Shown here piece by piece: positions 40,564 to 48,887 of a stretch of 64,000 nt of DNA; within the stretch, counting starts at the first letter, position 1; every line of letters begins with the position of its first letter. A program made the translations under genes and the position numbers. A model generated the notes under the pieces. It ran no database searches and was not told where the DNA came from. It saw only the letters and a list, made by a program, of their open reading frames with translations. The stretch lies in contig NZ_JAYLLH010000002.1 of assembly GCF_035818635.1 (NCBI RefSeq), positions 62,001 through 126,000 of the forward strand, given 5' to 3'. Origin of the DNA: Mesobacterium_A hydrothermale. Its GTDB lineage: Bacteria > Pseudomonadota > Alphaproteobacteria > Rhodobacterales > Rhodobacteraceae.

Positions 40564-41298
40564 ATGAGTGATATGTCCGGTGGAACTGGGTGTTCTGTAC
40601 GCTGTTGGCTGACGGCCGCGGCGATTTGCGTGGTGACCGCGCTGCTGGCCCTGGCCGGACACTACACTCTTGGCGCGGCGGTGGTGCTGGGCGTGATCGC
40701 CTGTGTGCTGCTGGGTCTGCTGTTCACCTGGCTGTTCTGCGCCGGGGTTCCGAAACTGGGTGTCAGCGCGATGCCCGCTCCGGCCCCGGTCGCCCCGGTG
40801 ACCCAGCCCGCCCCGGTCGCGACTGCCCCGGTTGCCCCGGCGGCAGCACCCGCCCCGGCGGCGGCAAAGCCCGTGACAGAGGTCAAGGCCCCGGAACCCG
40901 CCCCGGTGGCGGTGGTGTCCGAGGAACCTGCCCCGGTCGATGACGCGCCCGGCGACGGCGATGCAGCTGCCGATCGTGATGGCGACGGCGTGGCCGAAGG
41001 CAGCGACGAGGGGCGCAAGCCCGCAGGTCTGGCCGCGGCCCGCGACGGTGGCCCGGACGACCTGAAACGGATCAAGGGCATCGGGCCGAAGCTGGAACAG
41101 CTTTGCCACGAATTGGGCTTTTACCACTTCGACCAGATCGCGGACTGGACGGCGGACGAGGTGGCCTGGGTCGATGCCAACCTGAAGGGCTTCAAGGGGC
41201 GCGTGACCCGCGACAACTGGGTCGAACAGGCAAAACTTCTGGCCACGGGCGGCGAGACCGAGTTCTCGAAGCGTGTGGACAAGGGCGACGTGTATTGA
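40564..41298 (+). CDS. Membrane protein with Ala/Pro-rich linker and NuoE-type helix-hairpin-helix domain
   Basis: 244 aa. Two membrane helices come first (about residues 16-36 and 38-60, beginning CWLTAAAICVVTALLALAGH). A low-complexity Ala/Pro/Val linker (about 70-140, repeats of the type APAPVAPV) and an Asp-rich stretch (DAAADRDGDGVAEG) follow. The C-terminal domain (166-244) opens DLKRIKGIGPKLEQLCHELG and is 76% identical to the tail of NuoE encoded just upstream. The shared domain suggests both proteins bind a common partner, perhaps bringing the N module to the membrane. Function not known. Confidence 0.85.
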   Translation: MSDMSGGTGCSVRCWLTAAAICVVTALLALAGHYTLGAAVVLGVIACVLLGLLFTWLFCAGVPKLGVSAMPAPAPVAPVTQPAPVATAPVAPAAAPAPAAAKPVTEVKAPEPAPVAVVSEEPAPVDDAPGDGDAAADRDGDGVAEGSDEGRKPAGLAAARDGGPDDLKRIKGIGPKLEQLCHELGFYHFDQIADWTADEVAWVDANLKGFKGRVTRDNWVEQAKLLATGGETEFSKRVDKGDVY

Positions 41299-41311
41299 GG
41301 GCTGACAAGGG

Positions 41312-41533
41312 ATGAGCAAGGACACCGACAACCTGGCCCGGCAGGGGCGCATCACCGCCTTGGTGATCGCCGGGGTCGGTCTGTACTGGATCGGTGTCAC
41401 CGCCCTTGGCAGCTGGCTGGACTGGACGCAGCGCACCCGCGCTTTGTTCGACCTGCTGGCGCTGGCCGGGTTCGGCACGGCGATATGGATGGTTTACGGA
41501 CTCTGGCGCGCGCGTCAGAAGGACAAGGAATAG
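41312..41533 (+). CDS. DUF5337-like two-span small membrane protein
   Basis: 73 aa: MSKDTDNLARQGRITALVIA, then two short hydrophobic helices (ITALVIAGVGLYWIGVTALG and LLALAGFGTAIWMVYGLW) and a charged C-terminus RARQKDKE. This matches what I remember of DUF5337 proteins of Rhodobacteraceae, which sit in nuo clusters. It is 13 bases after the preceding gene and 9 before nuoF, so certainly cotranscribed. Confidence 0.8.
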   Translation: MSKDTDNLARQGRITALVIAGVGLYWIGVTALGSWLDWTQRTRALFDLLALAGFGTAIWMVYGLWRARQKDKE

Positions 41534-41542
41534 GACCGAGCG

Positions 41543-42841
41543 ATGCTGAAGGATCAGGACCGGATCTTTACCAATATCTACGGGATGCATGACCGCAGCC
41601 TGAAGGGCGCGCAGGCGCGTGGCCACTGGGACGGCACCGCCGCCATCATCGCCAAGGGCCGCGACTGGATCATCGACGAGATGAAGGCCAGCGGTCTGCG
41701 CGGGCGCGGCGGCGCGGGCTTCCCCACCGGGTTGAAGTGGTCGTTCATGCCCAAGGAAAGCGACGGCCGCCCGGCCTATCTGGTGATCAACGCCGATGAA
41801 TCGGAACCGGGCACCTGCAAGGACCGCGAAATCATGCGCCACGACCCGCACACGCTGGTCGAGGGCGCGCTGATCGCCAGTTTCGCGATGCAGGCGCACA
41901 CCTGCTATATTTACATCCGTGGCGAATACATCCGCGAACGTGAAGCCCTGCAAAACGCCATCGACGAAGCCTATGACGCCGGCCTTCTGGGCAAGAATGC
42001 TGCCGGATCGGGCTGGGATTTCGATCTGTTCCTGCACCACGGCGCCGGCGCCTATATCTGCGGCGAGGAAACCGCCCTGCTGGAAAGCCTGGAAGGCAAG
42101 AAGGGCATGCCGCGCATGAAGCCGCCGTTCCCGGCGGGGTCTGGCCTGTATGGCTGCCCGACCACGGTGAACAACGTGGAATCCATCGCCGTCGTGCCAA
42201 CGATCCTGCGCCGCGGCGCATCGTGGTTCGCAGGCTTCGGCCGCCAGAACAACGCCGGAACCAAGCTGTTTGCGATCAGCGGCCACGTCAACAACCCTTG
42301 CGTCGTGGAAGAGGCGATGTCGATCAGCTTCGAAGAGTTGATCGAAAAACATTGCGGCGGCATTCGCGGCGGTTGGGACAACCTGCTGGCGGTCATTCCC
42401 GGCGGCTCGTCCGTGCCGTGTGTGCGTGGCGAAAAGATGCGCGACGCGGTGATGGATTTCGATTACCTGCGCGGCGAACTGGGCTCGGGCCTGGGCACGG
42501 CGGCGGTGATCGTGATGGACAAGTCCACCGACATCATCAAGGCGATCTGGCGGTTGTCGAAGTTCTACAAGCACGAAAGCTGCGGCCAGTGCACGCCCTG
42601 CCGGGAAGGCACCGGCTGGATGATGCGGGTGATGGACCGCCTTGTGCGCGGCGAGGCCGAGCTGGAAGAGATCGACATGCTGTTCCAAGTGACCAAGCAG
42701 GTCGAAGGCCACACCATCTGCGCCCTTGGTGACGCGGCGGCCTGGCCGATCCAGGGTCTGATCCGCAATTTCCGCGAGGAAATCGAGGACCGGATCAAGG
42801 CGCAGAAATCGGGCCGCAGCGGCGCGATGGCGGCGGAGTGA
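41543..42841 (+). CDS. nuoF: NADH-quinone oxidoreductase subunit F (NADH/FMN-binding)
   Basis: 432 aa. FMN and NADH sites: GLRGRGGAGFPTGLKWSF (about 51-68) and INADESEPGTCKDREIMRHD; the glycine-rich GAGAYICGEETALLESLEGK is diagnostic of the 51-kDa subunit. Cluster N3 ligands include Cys347, Cys350 and Cys353 in ESCGQCTPCREG and the later Cys in HTICALGDAAAWP. It is the entry point of electrons into complex I. A DUF3291 gene starts four bases after the stop. Confidence 0.97.
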   Translation: MLKDQDRIFTNIYGMHDRSLKGAQARGHWDGTAAIIAKGRDWIIDEMKASGLRGRGGAGFPTGLKWSFMPKESDGRPAYLVINADESEPGTCKDREIMRHDPHTLVEGALIASFAMQAHTCYIYIRGEYIREREALQNAIDEAYDAGLLGKNAAGSGWDFDLFLHHGAGAYICGEETALLESLEGKKGMPRMKPPFPAGSGLYGCPTTVNNVESIAVVPTILRRGASWFAGFGRQNNAGTKLFAISGHVNNPCVVEEAMSISFEELIEKHCGGIRGGWDNLLAVIPGGSSVPCVRGEKMRDAVMDFDYLRGELGSGLGTAAVIVMDKSTDIIKAIWRLSKFYKHESCGQCTPCREGTGWMMRVMDRLVRGEAELEEIDMLFQVTKQVEGHTICALGDAAAWPIQGLIRNFREEIEDRIKAQKSGRSGAMAAE

Positions 42842-42845
42842 TCTG

Positions 42846-43343
42846 ATGCAGCCCTTCGGTCACCACCTTGCGGAATTGAACGTGGGTCGCCTGCTGGCGC
42901 CCACCGATGATCCGCGCGTGGCCGAGTTCATGGAAAACCTCGACCGGATCAACGGCATGGGCAAGCGCATGCCCGGTTTCGTCTGGATGATGGAAGGGTC
43001 GGGGGAACCCGGCACCGGCAATACCGATGCCAAGATCGGCGGCGATCCGCAATTCGTGTCGAACCTGACGGTCTGGGAAGACGTGGCAAGCCTTGAAACC
43101 TTTGTCTGGAAAACCGTGCACAAGCAGTTCTATGACCGCCGTCAGGACTGGTTCGAGGTTCTGGGCGAAATGCATTTTGTCATGTGGTGGGTGCCTTTCG
43201 GGCATACGCCGACGCTGGACGAGGCGCTGACCCGGCTGGACCATCGCAAGACCCACGGCGACAGCGATCACGCGTTCGGCTGGGGCTGGCTCAAGGATGC
43301 AACACTGTGGCGCAGCCATGGCTGCGCCGTGGCGGCGGAGTAG
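42846..43343 (+). CDS. DUF3291-type protein within the nuo operon
   Basis: 165 aa, cytoplasmic. HLAELNVGRLLAPTDDPRVA at the start, VWEDVASLETFVWKTVHKQF in the middle and FVMWWVPFGHTPTLDEALTR near the end fit the DUF3291 (dimeric alpha/beta-barrel, ABM-like) family, which resembles heme-degrading or monooxygenase-like small proteins. No catalytic assignment can be made. It is four bases after nuoF and four bases before the next gene. Confidence 0.8.
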   Translation: MQPFGHHLAELNVGRLLAPTDDPRVAEFMENLDRINGMGKRMPGFVWMMEGSGEPGTGNTDAKIGGDPQFVSNLTVWEDVASLETFVWKTVHKQFYDRRQDWFEVLGEMHFVMWWVPFGHTPTLDEALTRLDHRKTHGDSDHAFGWGWLKDATLWRSHGCAVAAE

Positions 43344-43347
43344 GGGG

Positions 43348-43773
43348 ATGCGGATGGTCATGACCCTTGGTGCCGCAACGGTTTCGCTGGCCGCCTGTTC
43401 GGGCGGACCGGTGGCCGTGCCGTTCCTGGCCAAGGCTCCGCAGGCCGCAGGGGCCGACGTGTCGGTCAGCTTTCTTGATTTTCCCAGGGGTACGACCTGC
43501 GGGCTGTCCGACGGGCTGCTGCACAGTGAAATGTCACGCACTAAGGATGGCAGCCGGATCACCGTGCGCGTGCCGCAACATGGTGAACGCGCAAGCTTTG
43601 CCTGTCGTCTGCCCGATGGCCGCACCGTGCGGATGACCCGCAACCAGGACCTGCCGCAGGGCACCACACAGGCCGAGATCACCCTGACCGCGTCCGGGCA
43701 GGGCAACATGACATACCAGACGGGTGGAGAGACCCGCGATTTTGCGTTTGCCAACGGGGGGGCAGGGGAATGA
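43348..43773 (+). CDS. Small lipoprotein in the nuo operon
   Basis: 141 aa from the ATG at 43348 behind AGGGGG. MRMVMTLGAATVSLAACSGG carries a lipobox LAAC (lipidation at Cys17). The mature protein has two cysteines (GTTCGLSDG and SFACRLPDG) and beta-rich patterns (ITVRVPQHGERASFACRLPD). The upstream in-frame codons overlap the DUF3291 gene and are rejected. The stop is coupled to a second lipoprotein gene (ATGA at 43770-43773). Function unknown. Confidence 0.7.
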   Translation: MRMVMTLGAATVSLAACSGGPVAVPFLAKAPQAAGADVSVSFLDFPRGTTCGLSDGLLHSEMSRTKDGSRITVRVPQHGERASFACRLPDGRTVRMTRNQDLPQGTTQAEITLTASGQGNMTYQTGGETRDFAFANGGAGE

Positions 43774-44099
43774 GGACCGTGCTGATTGTCACCGGCCTGC
43801 TGGCGCTGGCGGCCTGCGGTGGCAGCAAGGAAAATGTCCACGAATTCGATGGGCAGATCTACAGCGGCCGTGCCCGCGCCGTGGGCAAGGAAGCCCCAGG
43901 AGCCTTTACCGTCGCCATCGGCCCGGTGTCCAAGGGCCTGACCGGCGCGCGTGAAGCCGGGCGCTACGAGGCGACGAAATTCTGCATCGGCTATATCGGC
44001 ACCTCTGATGTGGACTGGCAACTGGGGCCTGACACCCCGGACGATGCGCTGCAATTCGATGGTGACAAGCTGATCTTGCGGGGCACGTGCGTAGAATGA
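43770..44099 (+). CDS. Small lipoprotein in the nuo operon
   Basis: 109 aa, start ATG 43770 overlapping the previous stop. MRTVLIVTGLLALAACGGSK holds a lipobox LAAC (Cys16). The mature part has cysteines in KFCIGYIGTSD and RGTCVE. An outer-membrane or inner-membrane-anchored small domain of about 90 residues. Probably cotranscribed with nuo genes; I do not recognise the family. Confidence 0.7.
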   Translation: MRTVLIVTGLLALAACGGSKENVHEFDGQIYSGRARAVGKEAPGAFTVAIGPVSKGLTGAREAGRYEATKFCIGYIGTSDVDWQLGPDTPDDALQFDGDKLILRGTCVE

Positions 44100-44118
44100 A
44101 GATGTGCCGGGATATCAG

Positions 44119-44160
44119 GGCTTTGACGGGGGCGTTATTGCATAACACGCCGTCGAAGCC
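44119..44160 (+). promoter_or_regulatory. Large stem-loop in the spacer inside the nuo operon
   Basis: Arms GGCTTTGACGG (44119-44129) and CCGTCGAAGCC (44150-44160) pair with one G-T, and inner GTTAT/ATAAC pairs close a short loop. It sits in the only long gap (125 bases) in the middle of the cluster. It may be an RNA processing or stability element. A clear ribosome binding site AAAGGAGA follows at 44212 for the next gene. Confidence 0.5.
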
Positions 44161-44224
44161 CCAGCTTTCGCAGACGCCGGGCGGCTTTGGCCGCGCGGGG
44201 TTTTCTGCTGAAAGGAGATATCCC

Positions 44225-44626
44225 ATGAAACGACTTCTGACCGGGGCGCTGGTGGCTGCCCTGCTGGCGGGGCAGGCGCATGCGCTGCCGCCGCTGCGCG
44301 AGGTCAAACAAATTGACGACGGCCTGCTGGCCGTGGCCATCGCGGACGAACTGCGCAAGCGCTGCGATACGCTGGATGCGCGGATGTTCCGGGCGCTGAA
44401 CTATCTCAGTTCGCTCAAGGATGCGGCCCGTGGCCTGGGATATTCCGATGCCGAGATCGAGGCCTATGTGTCGTCGAAATCGGAAAAGGACCGGATGCGC
44501 GCGCGGGGCGAGGCGTATCTGAAGACCAAGGGCGTGACCATCGGCGACTATGCCGCCTATTGCACCTTGGGCGAAGATGAAATCGCGCGTGGCAGCGCCA
44601 TTGGCAAACTGTTGAGGGTGAAATGA
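44225..44626 (+). CDS. DUF5333-like exported protein in the nuo operon
   Basis: 133 aa from the ATG at 44225, preceded by AAAGGAGA. Signal peptide MKRLLTGALVAALLAGQAHA (cleavage before L21). The mature protein is helical with two cysteines (LRKRCDTLDARMFRALNYLS and AAYCTLGEDEIA), probably a disulfide. I match it to DUF5333, a family I associate with Rhodobacteraceae nuo clusters. Upstream in-frame codons run through the stem-loop and are rejected. Coupled to the next gene by ATGA at 44623. Confidence 0.8.
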   Translation: MKRLLTGALVAALLAGQAHALPPLREVKQIDDGLLAVAIADELRKRCDTLDARMFRALNYLSSLKDAARGLGYSDAEIEAYVSSKSEKDRMRARGEAYLKTKGVTIGDYAAYCTLGEDEIARGSAIGKLLRVK

Positions 44627-44928
44627 TCGGGACGGCGCTGATATTCGCGGCCAGTGCCGCGCTCTCGGGGATGCCCTGCACCGGCGCCCGGCAGGCCGAT
44701 CCCGGCACGATCTGCGCCGAGCTGATCGCCGATGACACCAACCGCGGGTTCACGGTTTACGTGGCCCCGCAATCCATTGACCGGCAGGTCGCGGCGCGCA
44801 TCGCGCTCGACCTTGGCCGGAAAAGCTGTGCCGAGCGGTATCGCTCGTCACCCGTACCGAAAATGACCGCCCGGCGGAGCAGCCCAGAAGGCCCCGGCGT
44901 GTGGCAAATAAGCGGAACATGCAAATGA
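44623..44928 (+). CDS. Small exported protein in the nuo operon, unknown
   Basis: 101 aa, start ATG 44623 within the preceding stop. The N-terminus MIGTALIFAASAALSGMPCT is signal-like. Four cysteines occur in the remainder (GMPCTGARQADPGTICAELI, RKSCAERYRS, SGTCK). No family recognised. Its stop overlaps nuoG by four bases (44925-44928), so its translation probably drives that of nuoG. Confidence 0.65.
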   Translation: MIGTALIFAASAALSGMPCTGARQADPGTICAELIADDTNRGFTVYVAPQSIDRQVAARIALDLGRKSCAERYRSSPVPKMTARRSSPEGPGVWQISGTCK

Positions 44929-46943
44929 GCGACCTGCGCAAGATCAACATCGACGGGATCGAACTGGAAGTGGACGGCGCGATGACGCTGATCCAGGCCT
45001 GTGAACAGGCCGGGATCGAGGTGCCGCGCTTCTGCTACCATGAACGGTTGTCGATCGCGGGCAACTGCCGGATGTGCCTGGTCGAGGTCGTGGGCGGCCC
45101 GCCCAAGCCTGCCGCAAGCTGCGCGATGCAGGTCCGCGACCTGCGCCCGGGGCCGGAAGGTCAGCCGCCGGTGGTGAAAACCAACAGCCCCATGGTCAAG
45201 AAGGCCCGCGAGGGGGTGATGGAATTCCTGCTGATCAACCACCCGCTGGATTGCCCGATCTGCGACCAGGGCGGCGAATGTGACCTGCAGGATCAGGCCA
45301 TGGCCTATGGCGTCGATTTCAGCCGTTTCCGCGAACCCAAGCGCGCGGTCGATGACCTGAACCTGGGCCCGCTTGTCGAAACCCACATGACGCGCTGCAT
45401 TTCCTGCACCCGCTGCGTGCGCTTCACGACCGAGGTCGCGGGCATCACCCAGATGGGCCAGACCGGCCGCGGCGAGGATTCCGAGATTACCAGCTATCTG
45501 AACCAGACGCTGGCCTCGAACCTGCAGGGCAATATCATCGACCTGTGCCCGGTCGGTGCGCTGGTGTCGAAACCCTATGCCTTTACCGCCCGTCCGTGGG
45601 AACTGACCAAGACCGAAACCATCGACGTGATGGACGCGCTTGGCTCGAACATCCGGGTCGATACCAAGGGCCGCGAAGTCATGCGCATCCTGCCGCGCAA
45701 CCATGACGGCGTGAACGAGGAATGGATTTCCGACAAGACCCGCTTTGTCTGGGACGGTCTGCGCCGTCAGCGGCTGGACAAGCCCTATGTCCGGGAAAAC
45801 GGGCGTCTGCGTCCCGCCTCCTGGCCCGAGGCGCTGGGATTGGCCTCCAGCAAGATCAAGGACGCGTCGAAACTGGCGGGCATCGTGGGCGACCTGGCCC
45901 CGGTCGAAGCGGCCTATAGCCTCAAGGCGCTGGTCGAGGGGCAGGGCGGTGTCGTCGAATGCCGCACCGACGGGGCGAAACTGCCCGCGGGAAACCGCTC
46001 GGCCTATGTCGGCATGGCAACGATCGAGGATATCGACGGGGCGGACATGATCCTGCTGATCGGCACCAACCCGCGCGACGAGGCGCCGGTGCTGAACGCC
46101 CGGATCCGCAAGGCCTGGGCGCGCGGTGCCAAGGTCGCGCTGATCGGTCAGCCGGCGGATCTGACCTATGACGTCAGCCACATCGGCACCGACCGTGCCG
46201 CGCTGGCGATGCTGGCGGCGATGGATCATTCCGACAAACAGGGCGTCAAGGGCGTGATGATCGTCGGGCAGGGCGCGCTGAACGAGGCCGATGGCGCTGC
46301 CGTTCTGGGCACCTGTATGCAGATGGCCGAAGCCGCCGGGTCCAAGCTGATGATCCTGCATACAGCCGCGTCCCGCGTTGGCGCGATGGACGTGGGTGCG
46401 GTGACCGAGGCCGGCATGGCCGCCGTGTCCGAGGCCGACGTGATCTATAACCTGGGCGCCGACGAGGTCGAGATCGGCGACGGCGCCTTCGTGATCTACC
46501 AGGGCAGCCATGGCGACCGTGGCGCGCATCGCGCCGACGTGATCCTGCCGGGCGCCGCCTATACCGAGGAAAACGGCCTGTTCGTCAACACCGAAGGCCG
46601 CCCCCAACTGGCGATGCGCGCCGGGTTCGCCCCGGGCGAGGCCAAGGAAAACTGGGCCATCCTGCGGGCGCTGTCGGGCGAACTGGGCGCGGTGCTGCCG
46701 TGGGATTCGCAGGCTGAACTGCGCAAGGCGCTGATCAAGGACGTGCCCCACCTGGCCAAGATCGACACGGTGCCGGAAAATGACTGGCAGCCTGTCGCGG
46801 CCGGCAAGCTGGGCGATGCCAGCTTCCGTCCGGCGGTGCGTGATTTCTATCTGACCAACCCGATTGCCCGGGCCAGCGCGCTGATGGCAGAGCTGTCGGC
46901 CATGGCCAAGGCACGCGCGGGTGACGCGATGGCGGCGGAATGA
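44925..46943 (+). CDS. nuoG: NADH-quinone oxidoreductase subunit G
   Basis: 672 aa from the ATG at 44925 (MSDLRKINIDGIELEVDGAM); an ATG at 44919 is an alternative. Fe-S ligands: N1b Cys37, Cys48, Cys51 and Cys66; N5 His106, Cys110, Cys113 and Cys119 (HPLDCPICDQGGECD); N4 cysteines in CISCTRCVRF and IIDLCPVGAL. The C-terminal molybdopterin-oxidoreductase-like domain lacks cofactor, as usual. The largest peripheral subunit, carrying electrons from N3 onwards. Two CTGTATRCAG decamers lie at 46313 and 46356. A huge antisense frame covers this gene but is a shadow. Confidence 0.96.
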   Translation: MSDLRKINIDGIELEVDGAMTLIQACEQAGIEVPRFCYHERLSIAGNCRMCLVEVVGGPPKPAASCAMQVRDLRPGPEGQPPVVKTNSPMVKKAREGVMEFLLINHPLDCPICDQGGECDLQDQAMAYGVDFSRFREPKRAVDDLNLGPLVETHMTRCISCTRCVRFTTEVAGITQMGQTGRGEDSEITSYLNQTLASNLQGNIIDLCPVGALVSKPYAFTARPWELTKTETIDVMDALGSNIRVDTKGREVMRILPRNHDGVNEEWISDKTRFVWDGLRRQRLDKPYVRENGRLRPASWPEALGLASSKIKDASKLAGIVGDLAPVEAAYSLKALVEGQGGVVECRTDGAKLPAGNRSAYVGMATIEDIDGADMILLIGTNPRDEAPVLNARIRKAWARGAKVALIGQPADLTYDVSHIGTDRAALAMLAAMDHSDKQGVKGVMIVGQGALNEADGAAVLGTCMQMAEAAGSKLMILHTAASRVGAMDVGAVTEAGMAAVSEADVIYNLGADEVEIGDGAFVIYQGSHGDRGAHRADVILPGAAYTEENGLFVNTEGRPQLAMRAGFAPGEAKENWAILRALSGELGAVLPWDSQAELRKALIKDVPHLAKIDTVPENDWQPVAAGKLGDASFRPAVRDFYLTNPIARASALMAELSAMAKARAGDAMAAE

Positions 46944-47344
46944 GTGGCAGACACGCGCGCATATCCCTTTTGGCGCTTGGGCTTGGCCTGGGCCTGTCGG
47001 CCTGTGCCGAAGGCCCCAGGGCCGATGCGCCGTTCGAGCCGCAGTACCTGGGTGTCGCAACCCGGCTGCTGGAGGACGACCTGGTGAGTTTCCTGGTGGA
47101 AATGCGCGGGGCGCGCACCGGACAGGACGTGGACGACTACGCCGAATGCGCGGCTGCGCAATACGCGCTGATCCGCGGCTACGGTTTTGCGCGCCATTTG
47201 CGCACAAATGTATACGAAGAGGCTGGCCTCTGGCGGGCAGATGCGGTTTACACCATCTCGCCAGCGCTGCCTCGCGGGTTGAAGACGATCGACGCCGAGG
47301 TTGTCGTCGCCAACTGCGCAGCAAACGGAATACCGATGGTGTGA
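46940..47344 (+). CDS. Small lipoprotein between nuoG and nuoH
   Basis: 134 aa, coupled to nuoG (ATGA 46940-46943). MSGRHARISLLALGLGLGLS then ACAEG gives a lipobox LSAC (Cys22). The mature part contains two further cysteines (YAECAAAQYAL and VVANCAANG) and a compact alpha/beta pattern. I do not recognise the family; it is one of the recurrent small exported proteins of this operon. Confidence 0.7.
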   Translation: MSGRHARISLLALGLGLGLSACAEGPRADAPFEPQYLGVATRLLEDDLVSFLVEMRGARTGQDVDDYAECAAAQYALIRGYGFARHLRTNVYEEAGLWRADAVYTISPALPRGLKTIDAEVVVANCAANGIPMV

Positions 47345-47351
47345 GGACCTG

Positions 47352-48389
47352 ATGGCTGAATTTTTTACCACACCCCTTGGGACGTTCGTGATCATCCTGG
47401 CGCAATGCCTGGCTGTCGTGGCCTTTGTGATGATCTCGCTCCTGTTCCTGGTCTATGGCGACCGCAAGATCTGGGCCGCGGTGCAGATGCGCCGGGGGCC
47501 GAACGTCGTGGGCGTCTATGGCATCCTGCAATCCGTGGCCGATGCGCTGAAATACGTCGTCAAAGAGGTGGTGGTTCCCGCCGGCTCTGACAAGGCGGTG
47601 TTCATGCTGGCGCCGCTGGTCAGCTTCGTCATGGCGATGGTGGCCTGGGCGGTGATCCCGTTCAACGACGGCTGGGTTCTGGCGGATATCAACGTCGCCA
47701 TCCTGTACGTCTTCGCCATCTCCTCGCTCGAGGTCTACGGCGTGATCATGGGCGGCTGGGCGTCGAACTCCAAGTATCCGTTCCTTGGCTCGCTGCGCTC
47801 TGCTGCACAGATGATTTCCTACGAGGTGTCGATCGGCCTCATCATCATCGGGGTGATCCTGTCCACCGGGTCGATGAACTTCGGCGATATAGTGCGGGCG
47901 CAGGACGGATCGTTCGGCTTCTTCAGCTGGTACTGGCTGCCGCATTTCCCGATGGTCTTCCTGTTCTTCATCTCGGCGCTGGCCGAAACCAACCGCCCGC
48001 CCTTCGACCTGCCAGAGGCGGAATCGGAACTGGTGGCGGGCTACCAGGTGGAATATTCCGCCACGCCCTTCCTGCTGTTCATGGCCGGCGAATACATCGC
48101 GATCTTCCTGATGTGCGCGCTGGTGTCGTTGCTGTTCTTCGGTGGTTGGCTGTCGCCGATCCCGGGCCTGCCCGACGGCGTGCTGTGGATGGTGGGCAAG
48201 ATGGCGTTCTTCTTCTTCATCTTCGCCATGGTGAAGGCGATCACCCCGCGCTACCGCTATGACCAGCTGATGCGCCTGGGCTGGAAGGTGTTCCTGCCGT
48301 TCAGCCTGTTCTGGGTGGTGTTCGTTGCCTTCGCCGCGAAATTCGACTGGTTCTGGGGCGCCTTCGCGCGCTGGACGACGGGGGCCTGA
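47352..48389 (+). CDS. nuoH: NADH-quinone oxidoreductase subunit H
   Basis: 345 aa from the ATG at 47352 (MAEFFTTPLGTFVIILAQCL). Eight-span membrane subunit that forms the quinone entry and the link to the proton pumps. YGDRKIWAAVQMRRGPNVVG is its first signature and FFISALAETNRPPFDLPEAE its second, with the acidic residues needed for coupling. The upstream in-frame codons overlap the lipoprotein gene and are excluded. Confidence 0.97.
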   Translation: MAEFFTTPLGTFVIILAQCLAVVAFVMISLLFLVYGDRKIWAAVQMRRGPNVVGVYGILQSVADALKYVVKEVVVPAGSDKAVFMLAPLVSFVMAMVAWAVIPFNDGWVLADINVAILYVFAISSLEVYGVIMGGWASNSKYPFLGSLRSAAQMISYEVSIGLIIIGVILSTGSMNFGDIVRAQDGSFGFFSWYWLPHFPMVFLFFISALAETNRPPFDLPEAESELVAGYQVEYSATPFLLFMAGEYIAIFLMCALVSLLFFGGWLSPIPGLPDGVLWMVGKMAFFFFIFAMVKAITPRYRYDQLMRLGWKVFLPFSLFWVVFVAFAAKFDWFWGAFARWTTGA

Positions 48390-48392
48390 CAC

Positions 48393-48887
48393 ATGACACA
48401 GATCGACTATGGCCGCGCGGCGAAATATTTCCTGCTGGCGGATTTCATCAAGGGGTTCCAGCTGGGGCTGAAATACTTCTTCGCGCCCAAGGCAACGCTG
48501 AACTACCCGCATGAAAAGGGGCCGCTGTCGCCCCGGTTCCGCGGCGAACACGCGCTGCGTCGCTATCCCAACGGCGAGGAACGCTGCATCGCCTGCAAAC
48601 TGTGCGAGGCGATCTGCCCCGCGCAGGCGATCACCATTGACGCCGAACCGCGCGACGACGGCAGCCGCCGGACCACGCGGTATGACATCGACATGACGAA
48701 ATGCATCTACTGCGGCTTCTGCCAGGAAGCCTGCCCGGTCGATGCCATCGTCGAGGGTCCGAACTTCGAATTCGCGACCGAAACCCGCGAAGAGCTGTTC
48801 TACGACAAGGCCAAGCTGCTGGACAACGGCGAACGCTGGGAAGCCGAGATCGCCCGCAACCTCGAACTGGACGCGCCGTACCGATGA
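48393..48887 (+). CDS. nuoI: NADH-quinone oxidoreductase subunit I (2[4Fe-4S] ferredoxin-like)
   Basis: 164 aa. Two complete CxxCxxCxxxCP motifs: Cys65, 68, 71, 75 in ERCIACKLCEAICPA and Cys104, 107, 110, 114 in KCIYCGFCQEACPV bind clusters N6a and N6b, the wires to N2. The N-terminal amphipathic helix (AAKYFLLADFIKGFQLGLKY) anchors it to the membrane. Stop overlaps the next gene by four bases. Confidence 0.97.
   Translation: MTQIDYGRAAKYFLLADFIKGFQLGLKYFFAPKATLNYPHEKGPLSPRFRGEHALRRYPNGEERCIACKLCEAICPAQAITIDAEPRDDGSRRTTRYDIDMTKCIYCGFCQEACPVDAIVEGPNFEFATETREELFYDKAKLLDNGERWEAEIARNLELDAPYR

Noticed and set aside
40780..40930. Possible tandem DNA repeat (GCCCCGG units)
   Set aside because: It encodes the Ala/Pro/Val linker of the membrane protein at 40564; irregular units fit protein low complexity better than a DNA repeat element.
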